A stretch of 18,470 bases of DNA, taken from SIG480 sp045537045. Its GTDB lineage: Bacteria > Bacillota > Clostridia > Oscillospirales > JAAYXM01. Under the pieces are notes generated by a model. The model had not been told where the DNA came from. It worked only from the letters and a program-made list of their open reading frames with translations, and did not search any database. Where the stretch lies: assembly GCA_045537045.1 (NCBI GenBank), contig JAZSOS010000024.1:1-18470 (forward strand), written 5' to 3'. Position numbers and translations under genes: made by a program. Shown here one piece after another: positions 7,216 to 13,023 of the stretch (the stretch's first letter is position 1; the number at the start of each line of letters is the position of its first letter).

Positions 7216-9438
7216 TCAGAACAAACTTATCTGCTCATCCAGCCGTTCATCATCTGTGAGCCTTGCACCTGCCGCTGGAAGCGTACGCACTCTGTAACGC
7301 GATGCCTCCTTTATGCTTGACGCAGCTTCACGGCACGCAAACTTCACCTTGTATTTGGGTTTAAGCTTCATCACCGCAACGCCCTGCGTGCTTCGCGAAG
7401 TCTTCGGTGTGAGAAGCGCCGTATGGAAGATAAGAGCGCGGTTTTCCGTGGAGTACATAACAAACTGCTCATCCTCAGAAATCTTGAACACCCCGACAAG
7501 TGGGCTCTTGTCGGAATACGCGCCGGTAAGCCGTTTTCTGTTTGTCTTAGTTTCGTATGACGAAAGCTCTACCCTTGCCACTTTTCCGTTTTCAAAGACG
7601 AAAACAAGATGGCTCTTGTAATCGCCCGGGTCGCACATAAATACAACCCGCTCGCCCTCATCCATACCAAGCTTTGCGGGCAAATAATCACCAAGCACAC
7701 TTGCCTTTGTATCTGCAAAGTCCGCAACGTGAACCTTGTATACCTGACATTTGTCCGTAAAGAACAGAAGCTCTCCGCGGTTTGTCATCTCAAACGTATC
7801 TCGAAGACCGTCATTTTCCTTGTACTTTTGCTCGCCACCCATGCGGAGTGAGAGCGGAGTTATCTTTTTAAAGTAGCCTTCACGCGAGAGGAATACATGT
7901 ACCGGATAATCAGGCGTGGTATCCTCTTCGTTGTATTCTTCAACCTCACTGCCGTATATAATCTGAGTTTTTCTTGGCGTGTCGTACTTTTTGATAATCT
8001 CTTCAAGACCTTTTATGATAACATTTTTAATGCGCGTCTTGCTTGCGAGAATATCTTCAAGGTCTTCAATCTCCTCTGCAAGCTCGCTCGTCTCTGCCAC
8101 GCGCTTTAAGATGTATTCCTTATTTATGTTGCGAAGCTTTATCTCAGCAACAAACTCCGCCTGAATCTCGTCTATTCCGAAGCCAATCATAAGGTTCGGA
8201 ACAACTTCGCTTTCTTCTTCCGTCTCGCGGATTATTGCAATAGCGCGGTCAATATCGAGAAGAATCTTTTTAAGGCCCTTTAACTTGTGGAGCTTGTCCT
8301 TTTTTCGCTTAAGCTCTGCAAAGATACGGCGCTTTACACACTCTGTTCTCCACGCAGTCCATTCATTAAGCAGCTCGCGCACGCCTAAAACCATCGGATT
8401 TCCGCCGATAAGGACGTTGAAGTTGCACGCATAAGAATCCATAAGCGGAGTAAGCTTAAAGAGCTTTTGCATAAGCTTTTCCGGTTCTGTGCCGCGCTTT
8501 AGCTCTATCGCAAGCTTAAGTCCTTCCTTGTCGGACTCGTCACGCACATCCGAAACCTCACGAAGCTTTCCCGCCTTTGCGAGGTCAACAATCTTATCCC
8601 TTATCGCTTCGACCGTTGTGGTGTACGGAATTTCAAAAACCTCTATAAGGTTGTTTGGCTTGTCATATCTCCAGCGCGCACGGAGCTTAAACGACCCGCG
8701 TCCCGTCCTGTAAATGTTGTCAATCTCATCTTTTTCATACACAATCTCTGCGCCCGTCGGAAAATCCGGAGCAAGGAGCGTTGACGGTAAATCGTGTTCG
8801 GGATTGCGGATAAGCTCAATCGTTGTGCGGCAGACCTCTGAAAGGTTAAAGCCACATATGTTTGACGCCATACCAACAGCAATACCCGTGTTCGCCGAAA
8901 CTAAGATATTCGGAAACTCTGTGGGAAGAAGCGTCGGCTCTTCAAGCGTGTTGTCATAGTTCGGCACAAAATCAACCGTATCGCGGATATCGCGGAAAAG
9001 CTCTGCACATATAGGAGAGAGCTTTACCTCCGTGTAACGCGATGCCGCATACGCCGTGTCGCGTGAATACACCTTACCGAAGTTACCCTTAGAGTCAACA
9101 AACGGAAGGTTCAGCGCTTCATTTCCGCGCGTAAGGCGCACCATCGTTTCATATATCGCCGCATCACCGTGCGGGTTTAATTTCATCGTCTGACCGACAA
9201 CGTTTGCGGACTTTGTTCTCGCACCGTTTAAAAGTCCCATACTGTACATGGTGTAAAGAAGCTTTCTGTGCGAAGGCTTAAATCCATCTATTTCCGGAAT
9301 AGCGCGGGAAATGATAACGGACATGGCATACGGCATATAGTTTTTCTCAAGTGTTTCGGTTATCTGCTGTTCAACAACCTCGGCACTGAGTCCGAAAACC
9401 TTGCGCTCTTTTTCTTCTGTTTTCTTCTTTCTTGCCAT
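7216..9438 (-). CDS. parC: Type IIA topoisomerase A subunit, ParC-like (topoisomerase IV / gyrase paralogue)
   Basis: The DNA breakage-reunion subunit, 740 aa. The winged-helix region holds NPHGDAAIYE (88-97) and the catalytic tyrosine is Y135 in AASRYTEVKL. The tower and coiled-coil regions follow, and the C-terminal third is a beta-pinwheel-like domain without a visible GyrA box, so decatenating topoisomerase IV is favoured over gyrase. The position equivalent to quinolone-binding Ser is Ala93, and Glu97 follows. I chose ATG 9438 (start MARKKK) because the AGGAGG site is 9 nt upstream; ATG 9444 is only 3 nt from it. The stop codon of parE is 15 nt upstream, so the two are one operon. Assignment to GyrA versus ParC is less certain than the fold. 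Confidence 0.93.
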   Translation of the reverse strand: MARKKKTEEKERKVFGLSAEVVEQQITETLEKNYMPYAMSVIISRAIPEIDGFKPSHRKLLYTMYSMGLLNGARTKSANVVGQTMKLNPHGDAAIYETMVRLTRGNEALNLPFVDSKGNFGKVYSRDTAYAASRYTEVKLSPICAELFRDIRDTVDFVPNYDNTLEEPTLLPTEFPNILVSANTGIAVGMASNICGFNLSEVCRTTIELIRNPEHDLPSTLLAPDFPTGAEIVYEKDEIDNIYRTGRGSFKLRARWRYDKPNNLIEVFEIPYTTTVEAIRDKIVDLAKAGKLREVSDVRDESDKEGLKLAIELKRGTEPEKLMQKLFKLTPLMDSYACNFNVLIGGNPMVLGVRELLNEWTAWRTECVKRRIFAELKRKKDKLHKLKGLKKILLDIDRAIAIIRETEEESEVVPNLMIGFGIDEIQAEFVAEIKLRNINKEYILKRVAETSELAEEIEDLEDILASKTRIKNVIIKGLEEIIKKYDTPRKTQIIYGSEVEEYNEEDTTPDYPVHVFLSREGYFKKITPLSLRMGGEQKYKENDGLRDTFEMTNRGELLFFTDKCQVYKVHVADFADTKASVLGDYLPAKLGMDEGERVVFMCDPGDYKSHLVFVFENGKVARVELSSYETKTNRKRLTGAYSDKSPLVGVFKISEDEQFVMYSTENRALIFHTALLTPKTSRSTQGVAVMKLKPKYKVKFACREAASSIKEASRYRVRTLPAAGARLTDDERLDEQISLF

Positions 9439-9453
9439 CCTCATTCCCCTCCT

Positions 9454-11448
9454 TTACGACACATCCGCTTCGTCAAGATACTTCCAGCCGTTTTCTGCAA
9501 TAAACTGCTTGCGGTCTGCAAGGTTGTCACCCAAAAGCAAGTCAAACATCTCCGAAACTGCCGCTTCCGCCATATCGGGAACAACTTTTATGAGACGTCG
9601 CGTCTCCGGATTCATCGTGGTCTCCCACATCATATCCGGTTCGTTTTCACCAAGACCTTTGCTTCGTGCTATTGTGTACTTTTTATTCTCAAGCTTTGCC
9701 AAAATCTCGTTTTTCTCGCCGTCGGAATACGCAAAATACGTATCGCTTCCACAGTTAATTTCATAAAGCGGGGATTCGGCAATGTAGACATACCCTGCAT
9801 TTATAAGCGTAGGCATAAGCCGGTAAATCATCGTGAGAATAAGCGTGCGTATCTGGAAACCGTCAACATCGGCATCGGTACATATGATAACGCGCTTCCA
9901 GCGAAGTCCGCCGAGGTCAAAGCTTGAAAGATCCCTGTTCTTCTTGCTCTGCACCTCAACTCCGCAGCCGAGGATTTTAATAAGGTCAACTATTATATCG
10001 CTGTTGAAAATCTTGCCGAGGTCAGCTTTTAAGCAGTTAAGTATCTTACCGCGAACAGGCATAATTGCCTGAAACTCCGCGCTTCTCCCCTGCTTACACG
10101 CACCCGCCGCAGAATCCCCCTCAACAATGTAAAGCTCGCGGCGTTCACGGTCCTTTGTGCGACAGTCTATAAACTTCTGTATTCTGTTTGTCATATCAAG
10201 ATTGCCTGTAAGCTTTTTCTTGATATTAAGGCGTTCCTTCTCCGCGCTCTCACGACTTCGCTTGTTTATAAGCACCTGGTCGCAGATGCGCATCGCCTCG
10301 TCCTTATTCTCGATAAAATATATCTCAAGCTGCGCGCGCAAAAACTCCGTCATCGCATCCTGAATAAACTTATTCGTAACAGCCTTCTTCGTCTGGTTTT
10401 CATACGAAGCAATTGTGGAAAAGTTGTTTGAAACAAGAAGCAGACAGTCAAAAACATCAACAAAGCCTATCTTGCTTTCGTTCTTCTGATATTTGTTGTT
10501 CTGCTTTGCAAAATTGTCTATCGCATAAACAAAGGCATTCCTTACCGCCTTGTCCGGCGCACCGCCGTATTCAAGCCACGAGGAATTGTGGTAATACTCC
10601 ACCTTCGGTGCAGTATTTGTAAAGCAGAACGCAGCGGAAATCTTCACCTTGTATTCCGGTCTGTCATCACGGTCGCGCCCCTTTCTCTCGCACGTCCAGA
10701 AGCGCGGTTTGGTAAGCGGAGGAGTCTCCCCTGCAAGCTCTTCAACGTAATCCACGATTCCATTTTCATATTTAAACTCCGTCGTGCGGAAGCTTCCACC
10801 AACCTGCTCGCGGAATTTGAACGTTATTCCGGCATTGACAACAGCCTGACGCTTTAACGTGTCAAGGAAAAACTCGGCGGGAATGTTTACATCCGTAAAC
10901 ACCTCAAGATCCGGTTTCCAATGAATGCAGGAGCCGGTCTTTTTTCTGTCGGTCGGCTCGGTTGTCAGCCCCCCTATATTCTCTCCCTTTTCAAAGTGAA
11001 GAGAATACTTGTTTCCGTCACGGCGCACCGTAACGTCCATATACTCCGCGGTATACTGAGTAGCACACGCACCCAGACCGTTAAGTCCGAGGGAGTACTC
11101 ATAGTTTGAACCCTCATTGTTCTTATACTTGCCGCCGGCGTACAGCTCGCAGAAAACAAGCTCCCAGTTATATCGCCCTTCCGCCGCGTTGTAGTCAACA
11201 GGGCATCCGCGCCCGAAGTCCTCAACCTCAATTGAATGATCCTCATAAAGAGTAACCACGATTGTATCGCCGTGTCCCTCACGTGCCTCGTCGATAGAGT
11301 TTGAAATAATTTCAAATGCAGAATGTTCGCACGCATCAAGACCGTCCGAGCCAAAAATAACAGACGGGCGTTTTCGCACTCTGTCCGCACCTTTAAGTGA
11401 GGATATACTTTCGTTATCGTATTCTTTTCTCACAGCTTTAGTACTCAA
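9454..11448 (-). CDS. parE: Type IIA topoisomerase B subunit, ParE-like ATPase
   Basis: The ATPase subunit partner of the downstream parC, 664 aa. The GHKL ATP site shows catalytic Glu46 and Mg-binding Asn50 in EIISNSIDEA, DFGRG (77-81) and GLNGLGACATQ for the ATP lid. The TOPRIM domain has EGDSAAG, then TDADVDGFQIR, and later ARSKGLGENEP. These match GyrB/ParE. The start codon is TTG 11448: GGAGG at 11456-11460 stands exactly 7 nt upstream and the family start is STKAVRKEYDNESI. An upstream ATG at 11490 is in frame but has no ribosome site. The N-box has Ser where most homologues have Asp (DNSIDE), a small oddity. Transcribed leftward from an extended -10 promoter at 11508-11516. Confidence 0.93.
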   Translation of the reverse strand: MSTKAVRKEYDNESISSLKGADRVRKRPSVIFGSDGLDACEHSAFEIISNSIDEAREGHGDTIVVTLYEDHSIEVEDFGRGCPVDYNAAEGRYNWELVFCELYAGGKYKNNEGSNYEYSLGLNGLGACATQYTAEYMDVTVRRDGNKYSLHFEKGENIGGLTTEPTDRKKTGSCIHWKPDLEVFTDVNIPAEFFLDTLKRQAVVNAGITFKFREQVGGSFRTTEFKYENGIVDYVEELAGETPPLTKPRFWTCERKGRDRDDRPEYKVKISAAFCFTNTAPKVEYYHNSSWLEYGGAPDKAVRNAFVYAIDNFAKQNNKYQKNESKIGFVDVFDCLLLVSNNFSTIASYENQTKKAVTNKFIQDAMTEFLRAQLEIYFIENKDEAMRICDQVLINKRSRESAEKERLNIKKKLTGNLDMTNRIQKFIDCRTKDRERRELYIVEGDSAAGACKQGRSAEFQAIMPVRGKILNCLKADLGKIFNSDIIVDLIKILGCGVEVQSKKNRDLSSFDLGGLRWKRVIICTDADVDGFQIRTLILTMIYRLMPTLINAGYVYIAESPLYEINCGSDTYFAYSDGEKNEILAKLENKKYTIARSKGLGENEPDMMWETTMNPETRRLIKVVPDMAEAAVSEMFDLLLGDNLADRKQFIAENGWKYLDEADVS

Positions 11449-11507
11449 TATAAAACCTCCACACGCAAAATCTGCGCCAAGATTTACCATTTTATAAATA
11501 TGAATCT

Positions 11508-11516
11508 ATTATACCA
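11508..11516 (-). promoter_or_regulatory. Extended -10 promoter for parE-parC
   Basis: The minus strand reads TGGTATAAT, a TG-N extension with a perfect -10 (11508-11513). No -35 match is seen at 16-18 nt. The element is one arm of an inverted repeat whose other arm carries the same element facing the opposite way. Confidence 0.5.
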
Positions 11517-11530
11517 TAAGCGCAGGCGAA

Positions 11531-11539
11531 ATGGTATAA
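11531..11539 (+). promoter_or_regulatory. Extended -10 promoter reading rightward
   Basis: The plus strand reads TGGTATAAT with a perfect -10 at 11534-11539 and no clear -35. The start would be near 11546, at the foot of a hairpin (11544-11587). The transcript could be the leader of the DUF2508 gene at 11778. Confidence 0.45.
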
Positions 11540-11543
11540 TGTA

Positions 11544-11587
11544 GCCATATTTTCCGGTTTCCGGCATAGTCCGGAGAGGAAAATGGC
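11544..11587 (+). promoter_or_regulatory. Bulged hairpin at the expected start of the rightward leader RNA
   Basis: GCCA (11544-11547) plus TTTTCC (11550-11555) pair with GGAAAA (11578-11583) plus TGGC (11584-11587), leaving a 2-nt bulge. Inside, TCCGG (11560-11564) pairs with CCGGA (11571-11575) around a 6-nt loop. No known riboswitch class was recognised. Confidence 0.4.
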
Positions 11588-11596
11588 ATTAAATCA

Positions 11597-11627
11597 GTAA
11601 AATAACTGTCTTGTACAGTTATTTTAC
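11597..11627. repeat. 13-bp perfect inverted repeat, possible operator
   Basis: GTAAAATAACTGT (11597-11609) and ACAGTTATTTTAC (11615-11627) are exact complements around CTTGT. The stem is AT-rich and is not followed by a T-run, so a protein-binding operator seems more likely than a terminator. It lies in the 329-bp gap between parE and the DUF2508 gene. Confidence 0.6.
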
Positions 11628-11777
11628 CATATTTTGATGCACAATGTCAATCTTTCCACAAGATACATTTTTTTAAGTTTTTTGGTATACCCCCCGGAAT
11701 ATTTGTCCAAAATGAAAATATATATAGAGTGTGGAACATTTTTAAAAAGATATTCAAAATTAAGGAGGTTATACAAA

Positions 11778-12074
11778 ATGGATAATGTTATGAAAAACGA
11801 ATCAGGGGCTTTTTTCCGTCTGCGCGAAAAAATATCTTCTCTCTTTATAAAAAAAGAAGAGGACACAGTTTCAGCAGAAAAAAAACAGCTTCTCGCCGAA
11901 ATAGAAAAAGCGCTCGCCGATCTCCGCTATGCCCGTAGCTGTTTTGCCGATGCGCGTGACCCCGAAATGATTGAGGCATGTATATATGAAATAAAATCCG
12001 CCGAAGCGCGTTACAGCTTTCTTTTGCGCAAAGCAAAGCGCCTGACTGAGCGGGAAAATAAAATTTCTGTTTAA
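11778..12074 (+). CDS. DUF2508 (YaaL-like) small protein
   Basis: A 98-aa, highly charged helical protein. The segment from about residue 36 to 86 (LLAEIEKALADL, DPEMIEACIYEIKSAEARYSFLLRKAK) matches the pattern of DUF2508, a family of unknown function whose B. subtilis member YaaL lies beside recR and bofA. ATG 11778 is chosen because AAGGAGG (11762-11768) precedes it by 9 nt; the open frame runs up to 11634 but those residues look non-coding. Here the usual recR and bofA neighbours are absent, although a BofC-like gene is about 500 bp downstream. Its stop codon lies inside the 5' arm of a tRNA-minihelix-like hairpin. Confidence 0.8.
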   Translation: MDNVMKNESGAFFRLREKISSLFIKKEEDTVSAEKKQLLAEIEKALADLRYARSCFADARDPEMIEACIYEIKSAEARYSFLLRKAKRLTERENKISV

Positions 12075-12103
12075 GCCGAGGGGTTCGACTCCCCCCGGCT
12101 TAA
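12071..12103 (+). other. tRNA acceptor/T-arm minihelix-like hairpin at the DUF2508 stop codon
   Basis: TTAAGCCG (12071-12078) pairs with CGGCTTAA (12096-12103). AGGGG (12079-12083) faces CCCCC (12091-12095) with one A-C mismatch, and the 7-nt loop is TTCGACT, a match to the tRNA T-loop pattern TTCRANY. The following CCG resembles but is not CCA. There is no D-arm or anticodon arm. It may act as a terminator stem, a tRNA remnant or coincidence. Confidence 0.45.
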
Positions 12104-12106
12104 CCG

Positions 12107-12130
12107 AAAACGGCGGGCATTTGCCCGCCG
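12107..12130 (-). terminator. Intrinsic terminator for the Cys-rich microprotein
   Basis: CGGCGGGC (12111-12118) and GCCCGCCG (12123-12130) form a perfect GC-rich 8-bp stem with a 4-nt loop. On the minus strand it is followed by TTTT, 15 bp beyond the microprotein stop. It may also stop rightward transcripts from the DUF2508 gene. Confidence 0.75.
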
Positions 12131-12145
12131 TCCCAGGAAAACATT

Positions 12146-12289
12146 TTAGCAGCCGCAGCCGTTGGAGTAGTTGTTAGAGCAGCCGCAGCCGTTGTTGCCG
12201 CAGAGAAGCCATACCACGATGATAGCAGCAATGATGATGATCCATGTGCAGCAGCCGTTGTTGCCGGAATAGTTGTCGTTACATAACAT
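12146..12289 (-). CDS. 47-residue Cys/Asn/Gly-rich single-pass membrane microprotein
   Basis: An unrecognised small gene read directly from the sequence. ATG 12289 is preceded by a perfect AGGAGG (12299-12304) at 9 nt, and a strong terminator follows the TAA at 12146-12148. The protein has a polar N-terminus (MLCNDNYSGNNGCC), one hydrophobic helix (residues 15-29, WIIIIAAIIVVWLL) and a C-terminus of CGNNGCGC and SNGCGC repeats, with eight cysteines in total. The layout resembles small YjcZ-like spore proteins of Firmicutes (a short hydrophobic segment with Gly-rich flanks), but the Cys/Asn content differs. Neighbours related to sporulation fit that idea; it is not proof. The near-repeated GGCTGCGGCTGC units might have arisen by slippage. 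Confidence 0.7.
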   Translation of the reverse strand: MLCNDNYSGNNGCCTWIIIIAAIIVVWLLCGNNGCGCSNNYSNGCGC

Positions 12290-12370
12290 AAGGGGTTACC
12301 TCCTAAAAGTTTTTTCACTTCATTCTATTCCGCCCAGAAAAAATGGTTCCAATTTTTTCCAAAAAGGGTA

Positions 12371-12399
12371 TTTACAAATTTTGGAAATTATGTTATTAT
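12371..12399 (+). promoter_or_regulatory. Strong promoter of the candidate small RNA
   Basis: -35 TTTACA (12371-12376) and -10 TATTAT (12394-12399) are spaced by 17 nt, with a TG-N extension before the -10. The predicted start is near 12406. Confidence 0.6.
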
Positions 12400-12405
12400 A
12401 TATGT

Positions 12406-12507
12406 GATGAGAGACAGGACGTCCCTCGGGACATCTGTCCATTCATATCTTTATCCCCACAACCCACTTTACTGGCACCCGGTGTTTTTTTCATCGGGTG
12501 CTCTTTC
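12406..12507 (+). ncRNA. Candidate ~100-nt structured RNA (small RNA or attenuated leader)
   Basis: Between a good promoter and a terminator-like hairpin lies about 100 nt without a supported open frame. A 5' stem pairs GACAG with CTGTC and GTCCC with GGGAC (within 12413-12439). A pyrimidine- and A-rich single-stranded stretch follows, and it ends in a 10-bp hairpin (12475-12501). The next gene starts at 12572, so it may be a leader with a terminator rather than a free RNA. I compared it by eye with SRP RNA, 6S, T-box and the guanidine riboswitches and saw no match. Confidence 0.45.
12475..12507 (+). terminator. Terminator-like hairpin closing the candidate RNA
   Basis: GCACCCGGTG (12475-12484) pairs with CATCGGGTGC (12492-12501), ten pairs including one G-T wobble, around a loop of seven T. 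The flank TCTTTC is only moderately T-rich. Confidence 0.55.
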
Positions 12508-12571
12508 TATGTATCAAAAATGATATTAACGGCAATAATACCCGTATATACTAATGAACGGAAGTGAGTCT

Positions 12572-12925
12572 ATGACATCCGCAAAGAAAATAACAGTTTC
12601 TGCCTGTGCGCTTTTCATTATGCTCGGTTTTATGGCGGGTGGGGTTTCCGAGCTTTGGGAATACGAAACGGAAGAAAAAAACATTACTGAGGTTTCCTCT
12701 CCCATCCCAGAGCCGGAAACAGTAAAACCCGAAGAAAAATATATTCTGAAAATTCTTGACGGAATAGTTGTCGTTTTTAATGAGACGGATATGACACGAC
12801 CTGTCATTGTTACCGATATATACGCCGGCACTCTCCGGCATTTTGACCGGGAACAGCTAAACGAAGGCATCACTGTAAGCGGCGATTTTGAGTTGCAGAC
12901 ACTGCTTGAGGATTTTTCAAGTTAA
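12572..12925 (+). CDS. BofC C-terminal-domain-like anchored protein, probably sporulation-related
   Basis: A 117-aa protein with an N-terminal hydrophobic anchor (about residues 8-25), a Pro/Glu linker (PIPEPETVKPEE) and a compact C-terminal domain from residue 57 (YILKILDGIVVVFN, VTDIYAGTLRHFD, L-x-EGI, ELQTLLEDF). This pattern fits small clostridial proteins carrying a BofC C-terminal-like domain. In Bacillus, BofC restrains sigma-K processing from the forespore. The role here is inferred only from family resemblance and neighbours such as spoIIID. ATG 12572 is chosen because GGAAG (12560-12564) is 7 nt upstream; ATG 12554 has no site. It faces the extracytoplasmic side if the anchor is N-in. 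Confidence 0.7.
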   Translation: MTSAKKITVSACALFIMLGFMAGGVSELWEYETEEKNITEVSSPIPEPETVKPEEKYILKILDGIVVVFNETDMTRPVIVTDIYAGTLRHFDREQLNEGITVSGDFELQTLLEDFSS

Positions 12926-12935
12926 TCCTTCTTTT

Positions 12936-13020
12936 AAAACGTCCGGAATTGTACTTGATGTATGTGACATATTCGTCCTTTGGGGCATAGTCTGTAATAA
13001 AAGTACATTCCGGAGGTTTT
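12936..13020 (+). promoter_or_regulatory. Long-range stem masking the ribosome site of the ATPase gene
   Basis: AAAAC (12936-12940) and TCCGGAAT (12942-12949) and GTACTT (12951-12956) pair with GTTTT (13016-13020), ATTCCGGA (13007-13014) and AAGTAC (13001-13006). That is 19 pairs with one G-G mismatch and one bulged T. The SD GGAGG (13012-13016) lies inside the 3' arm. The stem also ends in a run of T, so it could act as an attenuator, although the loop is long (44 nt). Confidence 0.55.
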
Positions 13021-13023
13021 TTT

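Larger units (their letters stand above)
11508..11540. repeat. 10-bp perfect inverted repeat containing divergent promoters
   Basis: ATTATACCAT (11508-11517) and ATGGTATAAT (11531-11540) are perfect complements separated by 13 bp. Each arm contains an extended -10 element pointing outward. The symmetry may be an operator or simply two promoters placed back to back. Confidence 0.7.

Noticed and set aside
9268..9927. A 219-codon plus-strand frame across the parC/parE junction
   Set aside because: It is antisense to two well-identified topoisomerase genes and has no ribosome site or domain.
12071..12103. A complete tRNA gene
   Set aside because: The sequence has acceptor-like and T-arm-like parts only; no D-arm or anticodon arm fits between the two strands.
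12148..12289. GCN-type triplet/hexanucleotide repeat as a selfish repeat
   Set aside because: The repeats are explained by Gly-Cys and Asn codons of a small protein with correct expression signals.
12100..12318. A 72-codon minus-strand frame rich in Ala/Thr over the microprotein gene
   Set aside because: It starts close to the SD and runs through the terminator; the other frame gives a Cys/Gly protein with correct SD spacing, a TM helix and a stop before the terminator. The Ala/Thr composition is a frame shadow of GGC/TGC repeats.
12343..12567. A 74-codon plus-strand frame over the candidate RNA
   Set aside because: It has no ribosome site, crosses a promoter and a terminator-like hairpin, and its composition looks random.
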